From an uncultured Pseudomonadota bacterium (GTDB lineage: Bacteria; Pseudomonadota; Gammaproteobacteria; Steroidobacterales; Steroidobacteraceae): a stretch of 57,769 nucleotides of DNA. Shown here piece after piece: positions 50,943 through 57,769 of this stretch (its first letter is position 1; each line of letters begins with the position of its first letter). Under the pieces are notes generated by a model. The model saw only the letters and a list, made by a program, of their open reading frames with translations. It was not told the origin of the DNA and ran no database searches. The DNA lies in contig CADEED010000003.1 in assembly GCA_902826225.1 (NCBI GenBank), positions 41,553 through 99,321 on the forward strand, given 5' to 3'. The translations under genes and the position numbers were made by a program.

Positions 50943-51935
50943 ATGGATCTTTCGATTTTCCGGCATCGATTCGTCGCCGCGCTTGCATTGGTGGCGTGCG
51001 TGTCGGTCGCCCAGGCGCAGACGCCTAGCAATACGAATCCCGTCACCGTCGATGGCGGAACGGCGCTGCCGCCCCGCGGTCAGCCGATCTTCTTCGACGA
51101 CTTCGAGATCAACGCCGCGCGTACGTCGAACACGACGTCGATGTTCCAGCAGCGAGGCTGGGCCGGCATGAAGGCGACGAACAACAACGGCAACGGTGCG
51201 CACGGTTACATCTTCACGCAGACCGATGCCGCGCGCGGCTCGCGCGTGCTGGCGATGGAAGCGCACCCGACGGCGGCTACCCCGCCGGCCGGCTGGTCGT
51301 ATTCCCAGACGGACATGTATCTGCAGTACGGCAATGAGACCGGCCCGTTCGTCATCCCCCCGGATGTCTGGTTCCAGTTCTGGGTGCAGACGACGCCGGA
51401 CAGCCGCGTGGGCCCCGGCGACAAGATGATCTATCCCTGCCGCACGAACTACGCGTGTACCGTGGGCAACATGTCGTGGCTGCTCATCATGGGCCGCCAG
51501 GTGAACGAGCCCTATGGCAACGACGCGCAGCTCGCGCCGATCGGCCAGTGGCACCTGGGCGTGGTCACCGAGTCCGCGAACGACCCGAACGCCTACGAAG
51601 GCCCCTGGAACGCGCACAAGCTGAACCAGAACCTGAACCACATGCGCTTCCAGAACGGCCGCTGGTACCAGTTCAAGATGCACTTCAACCTGGCGGGCCC
51701 GCAGGGTAGTTGGGAAGCCTGGGTGCGCGAGCGCGGCACCACGGCGTGGACGAAGTTCGCCGACTATCGGGGTGGCGTGTTCCCGGCCGGCTTCACCTGG
51801 CCGACCACGGCCGCGGAACGCAACGGCCACCGCATCATGCGCATGCCGACCACGGTCAACGGCCAGAACGGCGATTCGACCACCCTGTGGGACGATTTCG
51901 CGATCGCGGCGACCGAGGCCGACCTGCCGCCCTGA
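50943..51935 (+). CDS. Secreted beta-sandwich protein, possible polysaccharide lyase or lectin
   Basis: The 330-residue protein has a clear signal peptide (IFRHRFVAALALVACVSVAQA, cleavage after AQA). The mature part is rich in aromatic residues and beta strands: FFDDFEINAART, GSRVLAMEAHPTA, WFQFWVQTTPDSRVGPG, GRWYQFKMHFNLAGPQGSWEAWV, TTLWDDFAIAATEADLPP. The layout recalls concanavalin A-like jelly-roll proteins, including heparin-lyase-like enzymes, but I cannot point to catalytic residues. It may bind or cut the EPS outside the cell (inference). It has its own ribosome binding site and is followed by a strong terminator, so it is a single-gene unit. Confidence 0.72.
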   Translation: MDLSIFRHRFVAALALVACVSVAQAQTPSNTNPVTVDGGTALPPRGQPIFFDDFEINAARTSNTTSMFQQRGWAGMKATNNNGNGAHGYIFTQTDAARGSRVLAMEAHPTAATPPAGWSYSQTDMYLQYGNETGPFVIPPDVWFQFWVQTTPDSRVGPGDKMIYPCRTNYACTVGNMSWLLIMGRQVNEPYGNDAQLAPIGQWHLGVVTESANDPNAYEGPWNAHKLNQNLNHMRFQNGRWYQFKMHFNLAGPQGSWEAWVRERGTTAWTKFADYRGGVFPAGFTWPTTAAERNGHRIMRMPTTVNGQNGDSTTLWDDFAIAATEADLPP

Positions 51936-51967
51936 TCGGTCAGTCCAGCGCAGTCATGCAATTCGGG

Positions 51968-52008
51968 ACCGCGCGCGCAAGGGATTGCGCGCGCGGTTTT
52001 CGTTTTTT
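51968..52008 (+). terminator. Rho-independent terminator after the secreted protein gene
   Basis: ACCGCGCGCGCAA (51968-51980), loop GGGA, then TTGCGCGCGCGGT (51985-51997) form a perfect GC-rich stem of 13 pairs, followed by TTTCGTTTTTT. It lies 33 bases after the stop at 51935. This is the clearest intrinsic terminator in the window. Confidence 0.92.
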
Positions 52009-52105
52009 GTGGTTCCTCACAATTCGGTAACCGGCCCCTCACAAGGTGACGACTTGGCCTGCGGCGCCCCCTATGCTCCCGGCCTGTCATCATCCCGGCC
52101 CGAAT

Positions 52106-53299
52106 ATGACCAAGAAGATCCTGTTCCTGGAAGGCAATACCGACGGCACCGTGGGCGGCTCGTACTGGCTCATGTACGACCTCGTCAAGGGCCTCGACCG
52201 CTCGAAGTACACGCCCATCGTGGGCTTCCACCGCGACAACTTCCTGGTCGAGAAGCTGCGTGGCGACGGGATCGAAGTCATCGTCTTCCCGGAGCCGGAG
52301 CCATTCGTGTTCGGCGCATCGTTCCTGAACACCGCGCTGTCGCCCGTGAAGCGCCTCATGAACATCAAGCGCCGGCTGCTGGACCCGGCGCGCGAGCACG
52401 AGAAATTCCTGCGTGAGCGCGGGATCGATCTCGTGAACCTCAACAATTCGATCACGCGCAACCATCCCTGGATGCTCGCGGCGCTGCGCGCCGACATTCC
52501 CTGCGTCACGCACGAGATGGGCATCAACGAGCACTACGACTGGATGTCGCGGTACTTCGGCAAGCGCCTGAAGAAGGTCATCAGCCTCTCGCACGCGATC
52601 CACGACGCGATGAAGAAGGACGGCGTGGACCTCCCGAACGTCGTCGTCATCCACTGCGGCATCGACATCGAGCGCTACCAGATCCTCGAAACGCCTTCGA
52701 TGCTGCGCCAGAAGTACAACCTCGATTCCAAGGCGCCGATCATCGGCGTGGTCGGCAACGTCCGCTTCTGGAAGGGGCAGGAGACGCTCGTGCGTGCGCT
52801 GCCGCTGGTCAAACAGAAATTCCCGGACGTGCGCTGCCTGCTCGTGGGCGACACCACGGAGAACGACCGTGCGTATCGCGCGAAGCTCGAGGGTCTCGCG
52901 CGCGACTCCGGCACCACCGAAAACCTGATCTTCGCGGGCTTCCAGCGGAATGCGATCGACTACATGGAGCTCATGGACGTCGTCACGCACACCTCGGTGC
53001 ATCCGGAGCCGTTCGGCATCGTGACGCTCGAGGCGATGTCGCGCTCGAAGCCGCTCATCTCGACCACGATCGGCGGCCCCGCCGAGGTCGTCATCAGCGG
53101 CGAAACGGGCCTGCTCGTCGAAGCCGGCAAACCCGAATTGCTGGCCGACGCGCTCATCGACCTGCTGTCGAACCGCGAGCGCGCGGCCGAGATGGGCCGC
53201 AAGGGCCGTCAGCGGCTCCTGGAGCATTTCGGCCTGCAGAAGAATCTCGACAAGACGATGGACGTGTACGCGCAGATCCTCGCGCAACGCGCTGCCTGA
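52106..53299 (+). CDS. Family 4 glycosyltransferase
   Basis: The 397-residue GT-B enzyme has [23 protein letters not shown] in the acceptor domain, [47 protein letters not shown] and the EX7E motif in [21 protein letters not shown] followed by GGPAEVV. It should be a retaining, membrane-associated enzyme building the repeat unit. The ATG at 52106 begins just before the first beta strand; a GTG at 52046 would add 20 weakly conserved residues. No good ribosome binding site precedes it. The terminator at 51968-52008 separates it from the upstream gene, so it needs its own promoter in the 97-base spacer, which I could not define. Confidence 0.91.
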   Translation: MTKKILFLEGNTDGTVGGSYWLMYDLVKGLDRSKYTPIVGFHRDNFLVEKLRGDGIEVIVFPEPEPFVFGASFLNTALSPVKRLMNIKRRLLDPAREHEKFLRERGIDLVNLNNSITRNHPWMLAALRADIPCVTHEMGINEHYDWMSRYFGKRLKKVISLSHAIHDAMKKDGVDLPNVVVIHCGIDIERYQILETPSMLRQKYNLDSKAPIIGVVGNVRFWKGQETLVRALPLVKQKFPDVRCLLVGDTTENDRAYRAKLEGLARDSGTTENLIFAGFQRNAIDYMELMDVVTHTSVHPEPFGIVTLEAMSRSKPLISTTIGGPAEVVISGETGLLVEAGKPELLADALIDLLSNRERAAEMGRKGRQRLLEHFGLQKNLDKTMDVYAQILAQRAA

Positions 53300-53306
53300 C
53301 AAACGA

Positions 53307-54281
53307 ATGGGAACTATGAACAACTACAAGCGCAAGCGTGTCCTCGTCACCGGCGGCGCGGGCTTCCTGGGCTCGCACCTCTGCGACCGGCTCATCGATG
53401 CCGGCAACGAAGTCGTGTGCGTCGACAACTTCTTCACGAGCACGCGCGAGAACATCGAGCACCTGCTCGATCACCCGCGTTTCGAGCTGATCCGCCACGA
53501 CGTGACGTTCCCGCTGTACATCGAGGTCGACGAGATCTTCAATCTCGCGTGTCCCGCGTCCCCGATCCACTACCAGCACGACCCGGTGCAGACGACGAAG
53601 ACGAGCGTGCACGGTGCCATCAACATGCTGGGCCTCGCCAAGCGCGTGCGCGCCAAGATCTTCCAGGCGTCGACCTCCGAGGTGTACGGCGATCCGTCGA
53701 TGCATCCGCAGCCCGAGGAGTACTGGGGCAACGTGAACCCGATCGGTCCGCGCTCGTGCTACGACGAGGGCAAACGCTGCGCCGAGACGCTGTTCTTCGA
53801 CTATCACCGCCAGCACAAGCTGCGCATCAAGGTCATCCGCATCTTCAACACGTACGGCCCGCGCATGCATCCGAACGACGGGCGCGTGGTGTCCAACTTC
53901 GTGATGCAGGCGCTCCTCGGCCAGCCGATCACGATCTACGGCGACGGCTCGCAGACGCGCGCGTTCTGCTACGTGGACGACCTCATCCGTGGTTTCCTCG
54001 CGCTGATGGCGACGGGTGACGAGGTCACGGGCCCGATCAACTGCGGCAACCCGGGTGAATTCACGATGCTCGAGCTCGCGAACATGGTCATCGACATCAC
54101 CGGTTCGAAGTCGAAGATCGAACGTCGGCCGCTGCCGCAGGACGACCCGAAGCAGCGCCGTCCGGACATCACGAAGGCGAAGCAGATCCTCGGCTGGCAA
54201 CCGGAAGTCCAGCTGCGCGAAGGGCTCACCAAGACCATCGAGTACTTCGACCAGCTGATCAAGTCCCGCACGCCCGCCTGA
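53307..54281 (+). CDS. UDP-glucuronate decarboxylase / UDP-xylose synthase
   Basis: The 324-residue extended SDR has [19 protein letters not shown] (NAD-binding GxxGxxG), [43 protein letters not shown], the catalytic pair in RSCYDEGKR, and [22 protein letters not shown]. The ACPASP and YGPRM blocks are very specific for UDP-glucuronate decarboxylase. The enzyme converts UDP-glucuronate to UDP-xylose (via a UDP-4-keto intermediate), giving a pentose for the polymer. It follows a glycosyltransferase gene by 7 bases, forming a pair. An in-frame ATG at 53316 is an alternative start. No UDP-glucose dehydrogenase is seen here. Confidence 0.92.
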   Translation: MGTMNNYKRKRVLVTGGAGFLGSHLCDRLIDAGNEVVCVDNFFTSTRENIEHLLDHPRFELIRHDVTFPLYIEVDEIFNLACPASPIHYQHDPVQTTKTSVHGAINMLGLAKRVRAKIFQASTSEVYGDPSMHPQPEEYWGNVNPIGPRSCYDEGKRCAETLFFDYHRQHKLRIKVIRIFNTYGPRMHPNDGRVVSNFVMQALLGQPITIYGDGSQTRAFCYVDDLIRGFLALMATGDEVTGPINCGNPGEFTMLELANMVIDITGSKSKIERRPLPQDDPKQRRPDITKAKQILGWQPEVQLREGLTKTIEYFDQLIKSRTPA

Positions 54282-54289
54282 GGCGGGCG
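54271..54289. other. Perfect stem-loop around the UXS stop codon
   Basis: CGCCCGCC (54271-54278) and GGCGGGCG (54282-54289) form an 8-pair perfect stem, and the loop is exactly the stop codon TGA (54279-54281). There is no T-run after it on either strand. It could end both convergent transcripts in a factor-dependent way or protect mRNA ends; both are inferences. Confidence 0.5.
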
Positions 54290-54293
54290 CGGC

Positions 54294-55847
54294 TCAGCCG
54301 CCGCGCGCGGGGATCCTGAGCCCGAGCTTCCCGAGGATGCCGCGGACCATCTGCTTCTCCTCGGCGCCCAGCGCGAGCAGATAGACGCACGGCAGGTAGA
54401 TCGCGCTCAGTGCGGCGATCTGCACGAAGAAGATCGCCAGGTTGCCGGCCGGCAGGTACCGCTGCAGCAGCCAGGCGCCGGCCAGGAACGGCACCGACGC
54501 GAGCAGCGGCCCGCGGTACACGCCCACGAAGTATTTCCACAGGCCGAGTGACAGCTTGCGGCAGATCATGACGGGCAGGATGAACAGCACGAGCGCCGCG
54601 TGCGAGACCGCGCTGCCGAGCGCCACGCCGACGATGCCGAGCTTCTTGATGAGCACGACGCTCAACGTGAGTTTCGCCGTGGCCTCGGCGACGCGCAGCA
54701 GCGCGATGGAGCGGTGCTGGCTCATGCCGTAGAGCACGCTCGAAATCACGTAGTGAGGCGCCGCGAGGATCTGCGTGAACCCCAGGATCGCGAGCACCGG
54801 GCCCGCGCGGTCCTTGAATTCCTCGCCCATCCACAGGCCGATGAACTCACTGCCGAGCAGCGTGTACGTGATGGCGATGGGCATCGTCACGACCACGGTG
54901 AGCTTCGCGCCCTTGATCAGCAGGTTGCCGAGCGCGTCGTGCTGGCGCAGCGCGTGCAGCTGGCTCGACATCGGGCTGAACACCTGCGCGGTGGACGTGA
55001 TCAGCTGGCGGAGGTATTCGACGAGGCTGCCGGCGATCGCGTAGTAGGTGACGGCGCTGATCGGCATGAAGATGCCGACGACGACGGCGTCGGAGGCGAA
55101 GTTGATCTTCTGCGCGACGTTGTTGACGAGCACGTAGAAGCCGTACCCGAAGATCCGCTGGCCCAGCGCGAGCAGGCGGCGGCGCGTGAGCCAGACCGGG
55201 CGGAATGCCATTCCCGCCGCGCGCAGCTGCTTGAGCGCGAACGAGGCGTTGATGAGGCCCGCGAGGACCGCGACGCCGAACTGGATCGCCGCGAGGGCCA
55301 CGAGCCCGTAGCCCCGGCCCAGCAGGACGACGATGAGCACGGTGCGCAGCACCGTGGTCGCCATCCCGACCATGTTCATGACGTCGAAGCGGTGCAGACC
55401 CTGCAGCACGCCGGTGAATACGTTGAAGAAGAATGTCTGCGCGATCGTGAGGCCGGTGAAGATCACGGCCCAGCGCGCCTCGGCCGCGTGCGCGGCGTCG
55501 ATGTTGAACCAGCGCGGGATTCCCCAGGCACACAGGATCGTCAACAGGATGCAGATGGCCGTGATCGGCACGTAGACGGCGAATGCCGTCGTCAGCACGT
55601 CGTTGAGCTGGCGGTTCTGGTTGCGCGCGCAGTACTTCGCCGTGTACCGCACGACCGATTCGCGCACGCCGAAGTCGAGCAGGTAGAGATAACCCGTGAA
55701 CTGCATCGTCACGGCCCAGATGCCGTAGTAGACGCTGCCGAGCTTGTTGACGACGAATGGCGAAAGGAAGAACGAGACGCCGATGTTCAGCGCCAGGTGC
55801 AGCCAGTTCGAGGCGATGCTGCGCGTGAGGCGGGCGACGCCGCTCAT
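54294..55847 (-). CDS. Wzx-like oligosaccharide flippase
   Basis: The 517-residue protein has 12 to 14 hydrophobic helices (LALNIGVSFFLSPFVVNKLG, AVYVPITAICILLTILCAW, FFNVFTGVLQGLHRF, AVTYYAIAGSLVEYLRQLI, LSVVLIKKLGIVGVALGSAV) in the MOP superfamily pattern. Such a protein moves lipid-linked repeat units across the inner membrane before polymerisation. It is the only flippase candidate in the window, so it probably serves the polymer made by the whole locus. It starts at 55847 (ATG) and its 3' end converges on the UXS gene with a stem-loop between. The YdcF-like gene lies 121 bases upstream on the same strand. Confidence 0.9.
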   Translation of the reverse strand: MSGVARLTRSIASNWLHLALNIGVSFFLSPFVVNKLGSVYYGIWAVTMQFTGYLYLLDFGVRESVVRYTAKYCARNQNRQLNDVLTTAFAVYVPITAICILLTILCAWGIPRWFNIDAAHAAEARWAVIFTGLTIAQTFFFNVFTGVLQGLHRFDVMNMVGMATTVLRTVLIVVLLGRGYGLVALAAIQFGVAVLAGLINASFALKQLRAAGMAFRPVWLTRRRLLALGQRIFGYGFYVLVNNVAQKINFASDAVVVGIFMPISAVTYYAIAGSLVEYLRQLITSTAQVFSPMSSQLHALRQHDALGNLLIKGAKLTVVVTMPIAITYTLLGSEFIGLWMGEEFKDRAGPVLAILGFTQILAAPHYVISSVLYGMSQHRSIALLRVAEATAKLTLSVVLIKKLGIVGVALGSAVSHAALVLFILPVMICRKLSLGLWKYFVGVYRGPLLASVPFLAGAWLLQRYLPAGNLAIFFVQIAALSAIYLPCVYLLALGAEEKQMVRGILGKLGLRIPARGG

Positions 55848-55968
55848 CGCGATGTCCGGGTGGAAAGGGAGGCGCTCATTCGGGGCGGCACTCTAACCGG
55901 TCGGGCCCGCGCCCGGCAGGCTTCGCGCCCGCCGTGGCGGGGGGATCGCGACGGAAGTCTCAACTGGG

Positions 55969-56700
55969 TCAGGCCCCGTCGCGCATCCGGTAGAGAAGCG
56001 TGCCCAGGTATTCGTGGACCGCCAGGTCGGAGATCTCGAGCAGGTTGGGCGAAGGCATGATTTCCGCCTTGCGCCAGTCCTTCGGCATCTGGTGATCGGT
56101 GGGCGCCGGGATGGCCGCGAGCCCGGCCTTCGCGAACACGGCGAGCGTACGCGGCATGTGACCCGCCGAGGTGACGAGGAAGAATTTCTCCGGCCCGACG
56201 AACGACGGCAGATGCGCGGCGCTTTCGGCCGTCGTCGTCGATCCGTTCTCGAGTCGCAGTTGGGTGGCGGGCACGCCGAGCTTCACGAGCGATTCGCCCA
56301 TGACCTTTGCGGTGACCGGATCGCCCGATACGACGACATCGCAGTCGGGCCGGTCGCGGTGGAGCTCGAGCGCGAGCAGGACGCGATAGGTCGTGGAAGT
56401 GCCGAGGCGGCCGGTGAGTGGCATCTCCGGGTCGTCGGTCGCCCAGCCGGTGAGCACCACGATGTGCCTGGCTTCTGGATGCTGCCGGGGGTCCGCGAGC
56501 GTGGGGTAGCGGTACTCGAGAGGGCTCATGAGCGCGGCGGCCGTCATGCCCGAGGAGAAGACCACCATGACGAGCCCGGCGGCCCCGAGCAGCCATGGCG
56601 TCAGGCGCCGCGATCGCCACCAGCAGGCGCTCATGAGGCCCAGTACGAAGAGGACGAGGGCGATGCCCGAGGGCACGGCAAAGGCGGCGAGTAGGCGCAT
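55969..56700 (-). CDS. YdcF-like DUF218 membrane-anchored protein
   Basis: The 243-residue protein has two N-terminal membrane helices (AVPSGIALVLFVLGLMSACWW, LLGAAGLVMVVFSSGMTA) and a DUF218 domain: HIVVLTGWATDDP, VVVSGDPVTAKVM, LRLENGSTTTAESA, FFLVTSAGHMPRTLAVFAKAG and a C-terminal EISDLAVHEYLGTLLYRM. DUF218 proteins (ElyC, SanA, YdcF) are linked to envelope polysaccharide and undecaprenyl-carrier metabolism, which suits this site, though the reaction is not known. It is separated from the flippase by about 120 bases and read in the same direction, with no terminator visible. Confidence 0.87.
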   Translation of the reverse strand: MRLLAAFAVPSGIALVLFVLGLMSACWWRSRRLTPWLLGAAGLVMVVFSSGMTAAALMSPLEYRYPTLADPRQHPEARHIVVLTGWATDDPEMPLTGRLGTSTTYRVLLALELHRDRPDCDVVVSGDPVTAKVMGESLVKLGVPATQLRLENGSTTTAESAAHLPSFVGPEKFFLVTSAGHMPRTLAVFAKAGLAAIPAPTDHQMPKDWRKAEIMPSPNLLEISDLAVHEYLGTLLYRMRDGA

Positions 56701-56856
56701 GGGTGGATGCTACACACCGCCACCGGGGCCGTGATCCTTCGCGGCCGCCGTGAGTCTGTGATCTGGTTCCTATGACGGCCGGTTGCCATCGCCCGCCGCG
56801 TGGTCTTGCCCGGGGGCGGCCTTTATCCTTCCACGTCCTCGTTGTCAGGGATGTCG

Positions 56857-57769
56857 ATGACCACAACCGCTTCCAGCGCCGCCGGCCAGCCGGGTCCCCT
56901 GTTCTCGCTCGACCGGACGGGGTTGCTAGCCGCCGTATGGCTGGTCTGCGGAACGATCTTCGTCGCGCTGTTGCCGTCGCACCTGGTCCAGGGCCTGCCG
57001 CTGTGGGCAGCCCAGGTCTCGCGCGTGATGCTCGCGGTGTTGTTCGTGGCGCCGCCGATCGCCTTCCTGATCGCCGACCGGCAGCGAGATGATTCGGGCC
57101 GCGTACGCTGGCTGGCTGCGCTCGCGGTTGCCGCTTCGGCTTACGTACCCGCACTGCTCGCCGAACTGTTCCTGGCGCCGTCGTTCCCGCTGCCATTTCT
57201 CATCGAGTCGATGGCGGCCGGCATGCTGGTCGTGCTGATCCCGCTGGTCGTCGGCGCCCGCCACATCGGCAAGATCGCGATCGTCGCCACCGGACTCGCG
57301 GTGGCGCTGCTCGTCGTGGGCGTGTTCGTCGGCAAGACGCCGGGTTGGACGCTCGCGTCGATATCGGCGCGCGCCGAGGGTCCGGAAACGGTCGTCCGCG
57401 TGCTGCCCACGGCGCTGATGCCCGTGCGCGTCACGGCGTACCGCCACTACATCGACGCGAAGGTGGCCGGCGGCGGCATCACCTCCCTCGGCCAGGGCTA
57501 TCTCGCCGCGAGTGGCGAGGGCAAGTTGTTCTATGTCGAGCGCGACGCGGCGAGCGGAAAATTCTCCGCGACGCCGCTGCGCCTCACGGTGCCGATCAAT
57601 CACGGGCAGTTCTTCGCGGAGACGACGCAGACCGGGACCGCGCACGCGGAGCACGGCAACGTGGCAATCGCGCCGAAGTGGTTCCGCGTCACCGATCTGC
57701 TCGCGGAGGACAGGGACGGCACGACGACGCTGTTCGCCGTGCACGAGTTCTGGAAGTCGGCGCAGAAGT
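56857..57769 (+). CDS. Membrane protein with an extracytoplasmic domain (3' partial)
   Basis: The frame is open from 56857 to the end of the window (about 304 residues). About four hydrophobic helices come first (LLAAVWLVCGTIFVALLP, AQVSRVMLAVLFVAPPIAFLI, WLAALAVAASAYVPALLAELFL, SMAAGMLVVLIPLVVGARHIG), then another (IAIVATGLAVALLVVGVFVG), and then a soluble part with RVTAYRHYIDAKVAGGGI, LGQGYLAASGEGKLFYVER and WFRVTDLLAEDRDGT. The repeats in the soluble part suggest the start of a beta-propeller. I do not recognise the family. ATG 56857 is preferred because AGGG lies 6 bases before it; ATG 56851 is possible. It is divergent from the YdcF-like gene. Confidence 0.7.
   Translation, partial: MTTTASSAAGQPGPLFSLDRTGLLAAVWLVCGTIFVALLPSHLVQGLPLWAAQVSRVMLAVLFVAPPIAFLIADRQRDDSGRVRWLAALAVAASAYVPALLAELFLAPSFPLPFLIESMAAGMLVVLIPLVVGARHIGKIAIVATGLAVALLVVGVFVGKTPGWTLASISARAEGPETVVRVLPTALMPVRVTAYRHYIDAKVAGGGITSLGQGYLAASGEGKLFYVERDAASGKFSATPLRLTVPINHGQFFAETTQTGTAHAEHGNVAIAPKWFRVTDLLAEDRDGTTTLFAVHEFWKSAQK

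Noticed and set aside
1..57769. CRISPR arrays, insertion sequences, tRNA or rRNA genes, attachment sites
   Set aside because: No regular spaced repeats, transposase motifs, cloverleaf-like segments or rRNA-like stretches were recognised by eye; a profile search could still find a short RNA.

Overview
The window is GC-rich and densely coded, with third codon positions almost always G or C. It carries one very long extracellular polysaccharide (EPS) biosynthesis locus of the kind that accompanies exosortase A (XrtA/PEP-CTERM) in Beta- and Gammaproteobacteria. Family markers of that system are recognisable: chain-length determinant, tyrosine autokinase, TIGR03016-type outer-membrane protein, polysaccharide deacetylase, FemAB-like protein, TIGR03087-type glycosyltransferase, O-glycosylation ligase, AMP-forming ligase and hydrolases 1 and 2. 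A high-GC Gram-negative proteobacterium is therefore likely; I cannot name the genus. No exosortase gene and no PEP-CTERM sorting signal is visible. No rRNA, tRNA, CRISPR array or insertion sequence was recognised.

Layout. (1) Positions 2-17086, + strand: a tightly overlapping operon with many ATGA/GTGA junctions. It encodes polymer length control and export parts, a deacetylase, three CelD/FemAB-like acyltransferases, an asparagine-synthase-like amidotransferase with an acyl carrier protein, an AMP-forming ligase and a NadE-like synthetase, three glycosyltransferases and an O-antigen-ligase-like polymerase. (2) 17091-26622, - strand: AMP ligase, GT4, a GT2-alcohol dehydrogenase fusion, ATP-grasp ligase, deacetylase, DegT aminotransferase and FemAB protein. 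(3) 26751-29134, + strand: glycosyltransferase and CapA-like protein; then a lone 574-residue membrane protein on the - strand. (4) 31024-41659, + strand: two XrtA-type hydrolases, a VOC protein, GtrA with its GT2 partner, and a carbamoylation block made of carA, carB, an SxtJ-like protein, a DUF5989-like protein and a NodU/SxtI-type carbamoyltransferase. (5) 41745-42787: a DUF2975 membrane protein with a YozG-like regulator, and an orphan Imm35/YrhB-like immunity protein, which look unrelated to EPS. (6) 42849-47533, - strand: a second amidotransferase / adenylate-forming ligase / FemAB set. (7) 47797-57769: secreted SGNH hydrolase, oxidoreductase-epimerase fusion, secreted beta-sandwich protein with a clear terminator, GT4, UDP-glucuronate decarboxylase, Wzx-like flippase, YdcF-like protein and a membrane protein cut by the window end.

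Together the genes describe assembly of a lipid-linked repeat unit by at least eight glycosyltransferases, flipping by the Wzx-like protein, polymerisation and export by the ligase/Wzz/kinase set, and unusually heavy decoration by deacetylation, acyl or aminoacyl transfer, amidation and O-carbamoylation. The most interesting inference is that the locus makes its own carbamoyl phosphate, through a CarAB pair resembling the eukaryotic CAD type, next to the carbamoyltransferase that would consume it. Wza, the initiating phosphoglycosyltransferase and XrtA are presumably outside the window or absent.
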